Of a DNA stretch of 64,000 nucleotides, positions 25,364-39,625 are shown piece by piece. The stretch covers positions 23,533,491-23,597,490 of the forward strand of contig CM063504.1 of the NCBI GenBank assembly GCA_032207245.1, given 5' to 3'. Position 1 is the stretch's first letter; each line of letters begins with the position of its first letter. The notes beneath the pieces are model-generated. The model had not been told where the DNA came from. It was given only the letters and a program-made list of their open reading frames with translations, and did not search any database. This stretch comes from Pardosa pseudoannulata (Eukaryota; Arthropoda; Arachnida; Araneae; Lycosidae). The position numbers and the translations under genes are program-made.

Positions 25364-25477
25364 AATAAATATTTTTACCTATGAAGTTAAATTGATATTC
25401 ACTGGTTTGCGTTTTTAATATAATTTATTTAAAATTTTTAATTAGTGTAAAATATGAGAAGTTTAATAAGCTTCGAT

Positions 25478-25860
25478 AACTTAGTTGGCAAAAGTATCGA
25501 TATTTTAACCGGAGTGTTGTGAGTTTGAAGCTTGAACCCGCCAAAGCCCGTCGACTTCATTAATGGTGTTTGGGACGAAAATGAAGTTTGGGGGCGCAAT
25601 GTCCTTCAAGTGCCCAAACAATACCTCTGGATATGACAGGTCATCAGCCTGGGGGTCATCTACTTAGTACCTGCTGCTTATGAAAAGGACCCATTTTGTT
25701 TGGGCTGTCCGGAATTAGAGAGGAATGTTAACTACTTATATGGTGCTCTCATGATGAAATGGCCAAGAAGTATCTGCGGCTTGAAAGAGGCGAATGCTTT
25801 AAAAGCAAGTGTTCGTCGTGGTGGAAATAATAATGAGTATGAGAATGTCTGAAAAGGATT
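25478..25860 (+). mobile_element. tRNA-derived SINE, family 2
   Basis: The 5' part, TAACTTAGTTGGCAAAAGTA then GTTTGAAGCTTGAACCCGCC, has A- and B-box-like tRNA features. Next comes GCAATGTCCTTCAAGTGCCC then AAACAATACCTCT, the family core also seen on the minus strand at 54.1 and 54.7 kb. This is the longest copy of the family here; it continues with CATCTACTTAGTACCTGCTG and ATGGTGCTCTCATGATGAAA. Confidence 0.6.
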
Positions 25861-25864
25861 TTTG

Positions 25865-26495
25865 CTACTATATAGTATGCTTAATTAATAAATAATTTAT
25901 ATGGAAATATTTATATTTGTTTAAAATGTAAAAAAAAATATTCTATTTACTTTTATAAATTTAAGTAAGTTTATAGTAAATCATATAATGAAAAACTCCC
26001 TGACCAATAATTCATGTTTGTAGAAAACAATGTATCACACCATGTTTTTATAAAGATACTTTACTCTTTTGTTTTGAAAAAAAATATATTGAAACCAAGA
26101 TAAGTATTTTAAAATTATATACTATCTGATATAGGTCATGATATATTTCTAAGAATAAATAGTTGTTAGATTGTGTGGAATAATAATAGAGCAATGTATA
26201 AATGTCATGCATTTGATTTTAAGATTGTATGTAAATATTATGTGTTCAGATAATTATATTAAAGTTTTAAAATCTAACTACATATTATTGATAAAACTAA
26301 GTAATTAAAACATAATCCAGAATGGAATTGAAATTTTGTTTTGTTAGGTCGGGGATTTTAAAGATAACGTTACTGACGTCACCCTCATTTAATGCATAAT
26401 AACTGAAAGGAAATAAATAATTTTTTACCCTAAATTAAGGAAAATAAATTAGATAGTTAAGTCATAATCAAATTTTAAGTTGGCTATTAGTATTT
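25865..26495. other. AT-rich DNA, no feature seen
   Basis: No supported feature. Confidence 0.5.
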
Positions 26496-26499
26496 TAAT

Positions 26500-26750
26500 T
26501 CCCAGTGGCGTTGAACGACTCAATTCCGAGGTTCGATCCTCAGACTGGGCAAGGTTGACTAAGCCTTTCATCCCTTCAGTGGGTAGACAAACGGAGGATT
26601 AAGCATGCTTGAGAACTAAACGCTTGTTCCGCTTAAGGTTTACCACCTAACCGGAATATATGCTTCGCACCCTAGGGCCCTTGGTAAGGAAACGGAGATT
26701 GGCACCGTAGGCTCTGGTCCTCTAGGGGCTGTTGCGCCCAGGAGATTTAG
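26500..26750 (+). mobile_element. tRNA-derived SINE, family 3
   Basis: A B-box-like GAGGTTCGATCCTCAGACTG is followed by GGCAAGGTTGACTAAGCCTT, CATCCCTTCAGTGGGTAGAC and AGCATGCTTGAGAACTAAAC. This run is characteristic of a tRNA-derived SINE type known from invertebrates. It is markedly GC-richer than its surroundings. A single copy is seen in this window. Confidence 0.65.
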
Positions 26751-26759
26751 TATTTTAAT

Positions 26760-28510
26760 ATTTTTTCTGCTATTGTGTTAGGAAATATATCGGTAGTACT
26801 TTTTTACTTGGAAATATAACTCTTTGAAGAAAATGTATTACAAGATACGTGCTTTATTCGAATAATAATAATTGTTCCAGAGAATTGCTATAAATCCATT
26901 GTGTGCATCGAACGTCATATCCATTTGATATTTAGGTTTACCATTGTTCTCACTTAACGTTTGTAATCGTGTCAAAAATATTTCTGAGGTAGTGCATATT
27001 ACTGATATTAAAACTGAAAAGACAAATTCAAAGTTAAAGCCAGTAAGTATAATGAAATATCATTTGTTAAAATCAAAGATATTCCAATATACGTGCTTCG
27101 TTACAATACTATTTATTATACCAGAGAGATAAAATAAATCTATTGTGTACGTTAAACGTAATCTATCCAGGCTTACCTCTCGCTTTAAAGCTGGCTTTAT
27201 TTACGCTAAGAACGCACAGCTATTCACGATGTATGGTTGTTTGGAATAAATTTAATAACACCTGCAAGTCTGGCTGGCGTTGGAAATTTTCATGCGTGGA
27301 TTAAACCTCCCACTAGAAATACACATCTGCTTGTTTCTGTATTAGCGGAAATACGGAATTGTGTTGAAGGTTATTTCACTGGAACGCTTTCGTTATTTAG
27401 CAAGGACTTTATACAGTATCGGATTAAAAAAATATAGTGAAGATAAAAATGATCAATGAATTTTTATTTTCTAAACACTAGGCTATCATTAATAAAATAT
27501 AATTTATTGGAAAAATAATTAATGTTAGATCAATGCAATAACTATAAACATATTAGCTGCAAATGAAAACATTAACACATAGAGGAATAAAAATTCCAAA
27601 AATTGGTAGCAACAATAATTTTAAAAATATTGAGATAAATTTTTACAAAATTATGTCAGGTACACCAGCAAAAGATTTTATAAATCTTATCTTAAATTTA
27701 TGGCAATAATCAAAATTTTGAAATTGTGTATTTCAATTCTACCGTTAAATGATTGGCATAATATTCGGTTTACAGCATGTTGTTTTTTACTGGTTAAATA
27801 TTATAACGCATTAAAATCTTTCAAAAGCGACAGGAAACTTTAATATAATTTTTCACATTCTTTTCAGTTTAATCTTAGCATAAAGTTCTAGAATATGCAT
27901 TATGTATTAAATTAATCTTGTTTACATTTCAAAAATAAATGTTTTCATAAATTATAATTTGGGCATAAAAGATTATGAAGAAATTTTGGAAAAGGTTCTT
28001 CAGCATATCATGCTCAAATATTTTAATTTCACACATATTTTATATGTATAAACAAACTATGTATTGGAGATTATTACATCATTACAAAGCCTAAAAATAA
28101 AATACTTTAGAACTTTGTCATTTTTTATTATTTACAAATTGTAATACAAATCATGATTGTATAAGTTTGTAAAAAAGTTAAATAGGTTATATGCATAAAT
28201 TGTTAAGAAATGAAATTTCATAAGAACTACACGGAGAACAATAATCATAAAAACTTTTGAAACAACAAAGATATAAAAATTTAAACTAAGAAAATAGATA
28301 TCCTGTTTCAACTAAACCGAGAGTGAAATTTTAAGGCTCTGCCTTTTGTTGCCAAAATTCAGGGGATTGATTCCCACAACCGTTTTTTTTTAATTTGAAA
28401 GAAACAAGCTTCTTATGTTCCGCAAAGTATAAAATGAGGTTTACGTAAGTAAGTAATATCTCAAAGAAAAAATAAATAAATGGAAATTAAAATAAATTAA
28501 ATGTAACACA
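26760..28510. other. AT-rich DNA, no gene recognised
   Basis: A short frame at 27237-27437 (containing NFHAWIKPPTRNTHLLVSVL) is less AT-biased than its surroundings but matches no family I know and has no supporting splice signals. Confidence 0.4.
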
Positions 28511-28516
28511 CTATAT

Positions 28517-28553
28517 AGATATGTATATATATATGTATGTGTACATATATATG

Positions 28554-28625
<72 letters not shown>

Positions 28626-28685
28626 GTATATATATGTATATATATGTTGTGTGTGTATATATATATATATATATATGTATATATA
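28517..28685. repeat. (TA)n with TATG interruptions
   Basis: Long TA-rich tract with ATGTATAT variants and one TGTGTGTG patch. It directly adjoins the C-terminal end of the dead Tc1 transposase. Confidence 0.9.
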
Positions 28686-28714
28686 GGAATCCTTTACTAA
28701 AATTACGCTCTTCG

Positions 28715-29530
28715 TTCTTTGGCATATAATATAGCTTGGATTCCTGTCGTACATATCGAATTCTACAAGTTCTGAACAGTTTTAAGAGTGATATTGTACC
28801 TATCTTTGAGGAGATATTGTGAAAAATTCAGAAGAGATGCCAACGTAGGTTATCATTCCAGATTAAACGGTCTAAAATATACTACAACGGTTGTCATCGA
28901 CTTTGCGGGTTAATGTAAGTGTTTCACTTCCTCCTCGTTCTTAAAACCATTAGTGGAAAAGTTCTGCTTCATGAATAGGAACATTATCATCCTGAAAAAT
29001 TCCATCTCCCGCAGGAAACAAATTTTGCACCGTAGGATGAAACTCGTCAGGTAAAACTTTCTCAATAAAACTTTTCATGATTATGATCTCATCATCAGAA
29101 AATCCTGACACGGCTGTCAACGGTCTGACAGTTCCAGCTCCATGGTTGACAGACATCACGATTATATGCTTATACAGATGTCCTCCGAACGTGCACATGA
29201 CCTGTTGTTGTGAAAAGTGTGAAAGATAATTCGTCTGACCATACAACTGTCTTCTACTTATCAATTTACCAAATATTCTGGTTATAGCACCACTGTAGAC
29301 AACATTTGACATTGACATCTGAGATTGGGGAATGGCTGATGTGCCGTCAATGTTATGTTTATGAAGGTGTCTCCTAACTGTAATTTCTGACACTGGAGAA
29401 TCAAGATGTTGATTTAGATTTACGGTCACTTTTACTGCAGTTGCTTTACTTTTAGACATTACAATGTGCTTTCAAACCCGTCGGTTCTTTATCTTCTCTT
29501 TCAACCCACAATTTTGCATTGTTTAGCATG
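28715..29530 (-). pseudogene. Dead Tc1-like transposase
   Basis: The open part (28950-29459) begins with an HTH-type segment (NLNQHLDSPVSEITVRRHL, then HKHNIDG) and ends with IFQDDNVPIHEAE, matching the second catalytic Asp block of Tc1 DD34E enzymes. The first catalytic block (WSDE) is present at 29230-29241 but in a shifted frame. The C-terminal part survives past the stop, where NFSQYLLKDRYNITLKTVQN lies near 28780-28850 followed by a broken IP.RIQA-type end. The third catalytic Glu is not recognisable. There are several stops and frameshifts. I could not find inverted terminal repeats. Confidence 0.85.
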
Positions 29531-29837
29531 CCTTGCTCCACTATGAGTATGGTGTTATATTAAACATCTCATACCTCTTTTAGCATCTAAAAGTTTAGGT
29601 CACAGTTGTTCAAGCTGGTTGGCATCATTAAAAGTTTGAGTGGTCTGATATTTTACGCTTTTGACAAAATACCAAGACGAATACAATTTTCTAAAGCTAC
29701 TTTCCAATGCCTTCATATTCATAGTTCTTTAAATTTAAACTGGTAGCCAGGATTATATTTTAATGTAGGCGAAGCGCATTCGTAAATGTCTCTTGTATTC
29801 CCAATTGTTTTCATTATTTTGACAACAACCTGTAGGT
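29531..29837. other. No feature seen
   Basis: May include the lost upstream part of the Tc1 element; no end could be recognised. Confidence 0.35.
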
Positions 29838-30438
<601 letters not shown>

Positions 30439-30439
30439 C

Positions 30440-30528
<89 letters not shown>
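30439..30528. repeat. (TA)n microsatellite
   Basis: Pure TA run at the other border of family A copy 2. Confidence 0.95.
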
Positions 30529-30529
<1 letters not shown>

Positions 30530-30534
<5 letters not shown>

Positions 30535-31221
30535 TTAAAACAGTGAGATAATTTTTAATTTGCAATACAAGAATTACTGATTTTTAAACAACTATTAGAT
30601 ATAATCAAATTTTGTTACGTATTTATTTAAATACATAAATATCTACACGTCTAGTTCCTTTACTTCGTTCATTTTAACAATTTTGAAATCCCTTTAGATT
30701 ATTTCCAGTCGCGGATTTCAATCTGGAAATTGCTATTTTACTTTTAACGACATTCTGCAAATCGGTATTTAACTTTCACTTTAATGTCTCTAAAAATAAT
30801 CCAAACTAAATCCTGTATTCCAGACCAGAGTTCAAATAATCTAGTAAATGGGCCACGTGACAAGAGTGGTTATGTTTGGAAATGCCAAATGTAACCGCTT
30901 AACTATTGATCTCGAACTTTAAACTATGCGACTAAAATAATTGTTTCTGCACTGTGAAGTAATTTTAGTTTGGACTGTAATCGTTAAAGAAACGACCTTA
31001 GATTAAATTAGTGACAAGTTTAATCTTGCTTGTGTAATAACTTTTTAGTGGTTTATTTAAAGTTTAAAGAAGCATTTATAAAATAATATAAAGACACACA
31101 TGTAACCTATTTTAATAAAATTTAAAAATACCTGTAATTTGTTGTTCACCCATTAAATTATGTTAAATTTTATTTTATTTATATACTGCGTCATTGGAAT
31201 TATCATTTGCAATTTTTTAAA
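30530..31221. other. AT-rich DNA, no feature seen
   Basis: No supported feature before the LTR array. Confidence 0.45.
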
Positions 31222-31225
31222 GATT

Positions 31226-31473
31226 TATCGTGTATTACTACGATTTTAAATTAATTATGCACTGAGTTTGAGCTATATTTATATTCTTATCCCTTAATCA
31301 GGCATATAATCCAATTAAAAGAAGCGAAACATTTTCCAGTCTTCTTAAAGCAACAACTTTTATTTATATTTATATATTTAATAAAAACTTTATAGCAAAA
31401 ATCAGAACTTAAAAAAAAAAAAACTTCAAACGATTTTAAACTAAAAATAAATCATTGAGTCTGTGCTACCACA
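31226..31473 (-). repeat. LTR 1 (3' outer)
   Basis: On the minus strand it starts TGTGGTAGCACAGACTCAAT and ends about TACTACACGATA-like sequence at 31226 (plus strand TATCGTGTATTACTACGAT). A purine-rich tract (minus strand GGGGAAGGAATGA, 31474-31486) lies immediately before it, as expected next to a 3' LTR. Confidence 0.8.
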
Positions 31474-31607
31474 TCATTCCTTCCCCAGTAACAAAGTTAC
31501 GATACTAATTAAATATATTAAAAGACAAATAAAATTAAAAAATGTAAATTAAATACTACTATTTGTACAAACTAAAATTTACAAAATATAGTTCCGTAAA
31601 TATAGTT

Positions 31608-32027
31608 CTAAATATAGTCTTTATAACGATAAGGCTGTTTTATTTCTCTACCTGAACGAGAATGGTTGAACCGTAAATGCTTAGGCGATGAAGCTTGTTT
31701 TTGCAAATTTTTTGTCTGCGATGTCACTGGAGGAGTCTCTGCAAATTGTTGAACATTCTCGGTTCGTTGTGTTGAATAGGTATTTTCATCGACTTGTAAT
31801 ATGTAAGCAGGTTTTAATCGATCTATTGACATATTGACATTTTTGCCTTTTACTTCAATCGTGAAATATTTTTCATTTCGAGCAATTACAGGAAATGGTC
31901 CTTCATAGGGTAGTTCTGGGAGCTTTTTAACCCTATCAATGCGTATAAAAATGTGAGAGCAACTTTTCAGATATTTATGGACAAAAATTGGTGTATACGC
32001 ATTGGCTCTTACTACTCTTGGTAAATC
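31608..32027 (-). pseudogene. Ty3/gypsy pol C-terminal fragment, unit 1
   Basis: An open frame of about 139 codons runs from 32027 to the stop at 31608. It includes KSCSHIFIRIDRVKKLPELP, YEGPFPVIARNEKYF and VNMSIDRLKPAYI, then ends RSGREIKQPYRY. This is the integrase C-terminal (GPY/F-type) region and tail typical of Ty3/gypsy pol. The frame has a stop just upstream and no start codon until residue 66, so it is a fragment and not a gene. Confidence 0.85.
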
Positions 32028-32046
32028 ACGTCCAGGTCACCACAAA

Positions 32047-32285
32047 TATCGTGTATTACTACGATATTAAATTAATTATACACTTAGTTTGAGCTATATT
32101 TATATTCTTATCCCTTAATCAGGCATATAATCCAATTAAAAGAAGCGAAACATTTTCCAGTCTTCTTAAAACAACAACTTTTATTTTTATATATATTTTA
32201 TAAAAACTTTATAGCAAAACCAAAATAAAAAAAAATGCAAACGATTTTTAAACTAAAAATAAATCATTGAGTCTGTGCTACCACA
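32047..32285 (-). repeat. LTR 2 (shared middle LTR)
   Basis: Nearly identical to LTR 1 over its length and followed on its plus-strand right side by a polypurine tract complement (TCATTCCCTCCCC, 32286-32298). It serves both units. Confidence 0.85.
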
Positions 32286-32451
32286 TCATTCCCTCCCCAG
32301 TAACAAAGTTACGATACTAATTAAATATATTAAAAGACAAATAAAATTAATAAATATAAATTAAATACTACTATTTATACAAACTAAAATTTATAAAATA
32401 TAGTTCCTTAAATATAGTTCTAAATATAGTCTTTATGAAGAGAAGGTGGTT

Positions 32452-32905
32452 TTATTTCTCTACGAGAAAGGTTGAACCGTACTGAACTCCTGAACGAGAA
32501 AGGTTGGACCGTAAATGCTTAAGCGATGAAGCTTGTTTTTGCAAATTTTGTGTCTGCGATGTCACCGGAGGAGTCTCTGCAAATTGTTGAACATTTTCGG
32601 TTGGATGTGTTGAATAGGTATTTTCATCGACTCGTAATAAGTAAGCAGGTTTTAATCGATCTAATGACACATTGACATTTTTGCCTTTTACTTCAATCGT
32701 GACATAATTTTCATTTCGAGTAATTACAGGAAATGGTCTTTCATATGGTGGTTCTAGGGGCTTTTTAACCCTATCAAAATATACGTATCAAAAAATAAAT
32801 ATCAAAACCCTATCAGCGTATAAAAATGTGAGAGCAAGTTTTCAGATCTTTATGGACAAAATTTGGTGCGTACGCATTAGTTCTTACTATTCTTGGTTAA
32901 TCACG
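32452..32905 (-). pseudogene. Ty3/gypsy pol C-terminal fragment, unit 2
   Basis: Same region as unit 1 (VSLDRLKPAYLLRVDENTY at its C-terminal part). A small internal duplication around GATAGGGTT (about 32770-32815) breaks the frame, and the tail is altered. It is more damaged than unit 1. Confidence 0.8.
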
Positions 32906-32921
32906 TCCGGGTCAACAAAAA

Positions 32922-33162
32922 TATCGTGTATTACTACGATATTGAATTAATTATACACTTAGTTTGAGCTATATTTATATTCTTATCCCTTCATCAGGCA
33001 AATAATCCAATTAAAAGAAGCGAAACATTTTTCAGTCTTCTTAAAACAACAACTTTTATTTATATATATATTTTATAAAAACTTTGTAGCAAAACCAAAA
33101 CTAAAAAAAAACTGCAAACGATTTTTAAAGTAAAAATATATTATTGAGTCTGTGCTACCACA
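32922..33162 (-). repeat. LTR 3 (5' outer)
   Basis: Matches LTRs 1 and 2 up to TGTGCTACCACA at 33151-33162 and stops there. The next four bases, GATT, repeat the bases just left of LTR 1. Confidence 0.85.
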
Positions 33163-33166
33163 GATT

Positions 33167-33982
33167 CAAAATTAGTTTCGTTTCTTATGGTGTTGTCTGA
33201 GAAAATCTTGAGTACTGACACATGACGGCGAACGACAGTGTTAATATCCGACATAATGAGAATTTTTCATTTTATATATATTTCGTTATGAATCAATATT
33301 TTTTAATTACAATAATTCATTTTCTTCATGTGAAGAAGTAATATGAAAATGAATATACAAAACTATTTTATCAAAATGTATTGTTTCAACTATATGGAAA
33401 TGTATCGATATCTTACGTGTTGTTTTAGACCAAAAATTTTTAATTTCATTATATTGATATTTTTCGTTATAAAAATGGTGGATTGACATATCATGATGAA
33501 ACTAGTCAAAATGCATTAAGCGATGTTTAAAATGGATATATAAAGTTTCAATATTATATAATTTCTTCGTACAAACGTAACACTGAAATGTGTCATTATT
33601 GATTCAGACTGTATCAAAATAATTATTCTATTGAAATCTGAACAATAGAAGCTTTCACGGTTGCAATATTCCCTTTATTATGTAAAAATAAAAGACATCT
33701 ATATATACTCAAAAGTAATATTGCTAAAATACTGACTTGTCCCAGAGAGTATTTTGCTAAGTGTAGCAAGATCACACCGTCATTTATATTTTAAGAGAGA
33801 CTACAGAAAATTCAACTCTGCAAAAAAAGTGACACATATCATCTAAAAAATATTTTTTATAATAACTAGTTATTGTTAAAGTTTAAAAATATACTTTGTT
33901 GTTTACTATCTGTAGCATATATCTGTACATTAAAAGTAAAGAGTAATATGACTATGAATAATTTTACGAGAGACCAACAACA
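33167..33982. other. AT-rich DNA, no feature seen
   Basis: No supported feature. Confidence 0.45.
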
Positions 33983-34202
<220 letters not shown>

Positions 34203-34204
<2 letters not shown>

Positions 34205-34690
34205 CTATAAAAAATTGTTTCCTATGGTTCCAACAATTATGTAACCTGTATTATTTTTACTTTCCCGGGGTAATGGGCAAGGAGAAGCCTAAAAAGCTAA
34301 CAGTAATAACGATGCAGTCGGGAGATTGAAAGAGACCGTCACAAGTTTATTTAAAACCTTATTTTAGAACTGCTAAAACGGACATCTTTACTAGTCAACA
34401 ACAGGGAAAGGAAAGACACAAAAATCACTCTGCTCGAACAGAGGTGCAACCAAGAGCAAAGCACAGGCATAGCTAAGTGGTTACTTCAAAGAATTTTCCC
34501 ACTTACTCAGCGAATTTAAGTGTAAGATGCGGAAAAACGCGGAGCCATTTGCCAGCGACAGCTGCAAACGTGTCGAATAGACAAAAAAATTTACATCTAT
34601 AGGATAGAAAGCTTTGGGAAATGAATCAAAAGAATTTTAAGTCGAAGTCACTCCTTTGGTTAAGACATTAAGGAAATGTTAAAGTTAAAT
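34203..34690 (+). repeat. Dispersed repeat family B, copy 2
   Basis: Aligns in order with 24680-25160 and has (TA)n on both borders. No coding frame was recognised. Confidence 0.6.
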
Positions 34691-34697
34691 AATTTTA

Positions 34698-35870
<1,173 letters not shown>

Positions 35871-38243
35871 TAGTTAATAAAATCTATAAAAACACCCATA
35901 ATTACAAATATGGGAAAATTTCACACAAATTTATTTATTAGATTTTTTAAAAATCTTAAGGATAATAGAGAAAAATGTAATTTTGAGAAAATATCCCATC
36001 AAAACCTACTGCATTCATATGAAATATTTTCATGTGAATTATTTCAATATTTTGGGAAATTGTTTTAGAAAAAAAATCATATAATTTATATCATTTATTT
36101 AACATTCAAATCTCTGAAACCTCTTAATATGGAATTTTTCACAGTATCAAAAAATTGCTTTTCAAACATGGAAAGTAAGAGACAAACCAGAGGGTTTTGT
36201 ATAATAAGAAATATATACATATAAACATGCGATTGTATAAATAAAATATTGAGATTGGTTTCATTATTTGTCAGTTTTATCATTTCAAAGCCGTATTTCT
36301 ACTTTATACGTCTGAAAATTATTAAAAATACTTTTTGTATAAAAAAACATCTAAAATAATATCTTAATGTTTACTCTTCATTAAAAAAGTTCCTCGTGTT
36401 TCGTAAAGATCAGTGAGTCATGTGACACGGTTCTGGTAAGAATCCAGACTGATCTCAATGCTTCATCTTTCTCCAAAAGAAAAGAAAAAAACACATCAGG
36501 AGCCTTCCATGCAGAAGATACTGTGGGATGTTATTTCCACAGTGGTACACTTAAGCAAGCTGGAGATCATTAAAATGTCAGAACAGGGAACGTCGAAAAA
36601 GTTAATAACTGTATATGAAGAGAAAAAATGATGTCGTTAAAACGAAAGGTTTCGTTTTGAACGCTCACTGTCCTTTGAATATGTCATTGAGGGTAGTTTA
36701 TCATCCTTATTTGCGGTCGGTTATTACGTACGTGCAGTGTATTAAAAAACGTGTTAAAATTGAAGCAAGTACACAATGATATGCATTGACGATTTAGGTA
36801 GCATGATACGGAACAGAAGGAATTTCAGTAGAGTGGACTACGCTTGTGATTTGAAAACTATGTTTTCCAGTCGAGGTACGTCCACAGGATACGAAGTAGA
36901 GCTGATTCATATGAAGCGGCGTCGTAAGGCTCCACATTCCTGTTTATACTAGTCTTGAGTGATGGCTCCATTTCTCCTTCACCTCTGTTTTTTTTTCATT
37001 TTATTCACTATCACCTATTAGAACACATTGTTCAAACATCGCAGTGAAATTGACTCTGTTCCACTTTGCATGCCGTTTGTGGTGAGTCGATTTGGATCAT
37101 TAATATAATTGATAATTAATAAATTGATATAATTAATGTAATTGATTAATTAATATAATTGATATAAATAATTCGAGAAGTGAAATGCTTGGGATCTTAA
37201 TCTGACCTCATCACTTCTTTTGTAAAGAAGAGAGGACCTGTAAAAAATAATTGAACGGATCCGTCATGTGCGGGATTCTCGGGCGGGTTGCTGTTCCCAG
37301 TCCCAGATTAGAATCGTGTCTCCGTTCATGACACTAAATAAGAATGTACCTTTGTGGAGTTATTTATTAGTCCTTAAGGGGCAGTGCCCATTTTGAAGGG
37401 GTAAGGTTTTCTCCGTGTCTGCTGTTTGAAGGCGGGGTAGTTAATAAAATCTATAAGAACACCCATAATTAGAAATATGGGAATTTTCACACAAATTTAT
37501 TTATTAGATTTTTTAAAAATCTTAAGGATAATGGAGAAAATTGTAATTTTGAGAAAATAGCTCATCAAAACCTACTGCATCTTATACGAAATATTTTCAT
37601 ATGAATTATTTCAATATTTTGGGAAATAGTTTTAGAAAAAAAAATCTTATAATTTATATCATTTATTTAGAATCCAAATCTCTAAAACCTCTTAATATGG
37701 TATTTTTACACATTATTAAAGAATTTCTCTTCAAACTATGGAAAGTAAGAGACAAACCAGTGGGATTTGTACAAAAAGAAATAACTAACACCTATTAGAA
37801 CACATTAGAACTTCACTAACACCTATTAGAACACATTGTTTACACATCGCACTGAAATTAACTCTGTTCCACTCTGCATGCCGTTTGTGGTGAGTCGATT
37901 TAGATCATTAATATAATTGATAATTAATATACTGATATAATTAATGTAATTGATTAATTCATATAATTGCTATAAATAAAACGAGAAGTGAAATGCTTGG
38001 GATCTTAATCTGACCTCATCACTTCTTTTGTAAAGAAGAGAGAACCTATAAAAATTAATTGAACAGATTCGTCATGTGCGGGATTCTCGGGCTGGTTGAT
38101 ATTTTCCAGTCCCAGATTAGAATCGTGTCTCCGTTCATAACACTAAATAAGAATGTACCTTTGTGGAGTTATTTATAAATCTCTAAGGGGCAGTGCCCAA
38201 TTTGAAGGGTTAAACTTTTCTCTATATTTGCGGTTTGATGGCG
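35871..38243. repeat. Segmental tandem duplication, 1.57-kb unit and shorter second copy
   Basis: Unit 1 (35871-37437) and unit 2 (37438-38243) share long high-identity blocks: TAGTTAATAAAATCTATAA, TGGAAAGTAAGAGACAAACC, CACCTATTAGAACACATTG and TGCATGCCGTTTGTGGTGAG. They also share TTGGGATCTTAATCTGACCT and GAATGTACCTTTGTGGAGTT. Unit 2 lacks about 775 bp that unit 1 has at about 36213-36985. The missing block has no recognised ends, so deletion from unit 2 and insertion into unit 1 are both possible. Confidence 0.85.
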
Positions 38244-38309
38244 GAGAAAGGTTGACAACGGATATATACAGTTCTGCTGATTGGACGAAGAGAAGTAAGA
38301 AAGGACAGA

Positions 38310-38530
38310 AATTGAGGAAATTTGCAGGAAATTATTTACCTGCTTTTCAGAAATATATTTATTTTCAAATTTCTGTTGTTAATTTTGACCTTAAATCAAT
38401 TATAGAGAGTAATTTAATGTCGATTCCAGAGTGAATATTAATATAATTTTTATAAATAATAATAAAAGACGTTCTAAATTGTATTTTATCAAATAAAAAT
38501 GTTGAAAAAAATTAAAATTCGGCTATTATT
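38310..38530. repeat. Direct repeat, copy 1
   Basis: TTGCAGGAAATTATTTACCT through to AAATTGTATTTTATC recurs at 39400-39625. Confidence 0.8.
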
Positions 38531-39399
38531 AAATAATATAAAAAAAGAAAAGTTAAGGAGGGAGAGCAGAGTTCGAAAGTCGGAAACCAAAGGAAGATTT
38601 GGTCCAAGAGAGACTCCGAAAAACCATGAAGAAAACATCTCGTAACGACCAGAAGTGTTCCAGTGCATCCGCCTATCAGAATCCCCACAATCATTTAGAA
38701 GGCCCCAGACCAGTGGTGAGACTGAAGTCAGCAGTTTCTATATCCTTTCACCAAGAGTTCCCAAACTGAGTACCTCCCTGGCACACTCAATGGATCCACA
38801 AAGGTACTTATAAATATTTGAATTTGAAAATAGGTCCTCTTTTTTCTTTTTTTTTTTACCTAAATGTTAGGATATTATTAATGTTAAATCTTGAATAATG
38901 TGACACTTAGTAGAAAGTTTGGAAAATAATCAAATTTTTTGTACATAGGCATGTAAATAGCATAATAATAAAGTTGCTTGTTTTTTATTCTAATCAATCA
39001 ATATTGTGTGTGTTTGTTGTAAGTATGTAATATTTGATTTTTAGTAACTCTTAATTTAGCTTATTAATAAAAAAATAAGTCTGTAGTCTGTCAGAGCCTG
39101 TGGTTTAAAACTTAATATTTAAAACTTATCATTTATTATTTAAAATAATTCACTTAATATTTAAAATAATCTACACAACGCATGACAAATAAAATTTAGT
39201 CTTTGACTAACAAAATAATAACCACTATCAATTTGATCATAGTTAAATACCTAAAATTTAATGAGAGATACAAGACACCCTTGTCATCCCTCTCACCTTC
39301 GCCCAGCTGTAATAAACTTTTGTATGTTCAAGTGTTCTCCACTCTGCATCTGATGGTCGCCCAGCCAGATTGCTTAAAATGACTTTTGCTCTTCGCGTA
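38531..39399. other. Spacer between direct repeats, with hAT-end-like motif
   Basis: The patch 38560-38810 is GC-richer. At 38752-38785 AGAGTTCCCAAACTGAGTAC resembles a hAT terminal repeat, but no partner end was found. No protein was recognised. Confidence 0.3.
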
Positions 39400-39625
39400 T
39401 AAGAAATTTGCAGGAAATTATTTACCTGCTTTTCATAAATATATTTATTTTCAAATTTCTGTTGATATTTTTGACCGTAAATCAAATACAGAAAGTAATT
39501 TAATGTCGATACCAGAGTAAATATTAATAGAATTTTTTAAAATAATAATAAAATGCGCTCTAAATTGTATCTTATCGAATTTAAATATTTAAAAAATATT
39601 ATAATTTGACTATTATTGAAACGCA
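39400..39625. repeat. Direct repeat, copy 2
   Basis: Second copy of the block at 38310-38530, about 1.09 kb away, with scattered substitutions. Confidence 0.8.

Larger units (their letters stand above)
31222..33166 (-). mobile_element. Ty3/gypsy-derived tandem array: three LTRs, two internal units
   Basis: In minus-strand order the array is LTR, short internal part, LTR, short internal part, LTR. Each internal part joins a putative primer-site region (TGGTGACCTGGACGTGA, or TGTTGACCCGGACGTGA) directly to the last about 140 codons of pol, then a polypurine tract. Gag and most of pol are absent, with what looks like the same deletion point in both units. A 4-bp GATT flanks the whole array (31222-31225 and 33163-33166), as expected for one integration event. 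Repeat spacing is 821 and 875 bp. Confidence 0.85.

Noticed and set aside
38512..38694. 60-residue hydrophobic minus-strand frame in a GC-richer patch
   Set aside because: No recognisable family and no splice support.
38752..38790. hAT-like terminal motif (GAGTTCCCAAACTGAG)
   Set aside because: No partner end was found within the surrounding 1 kb.
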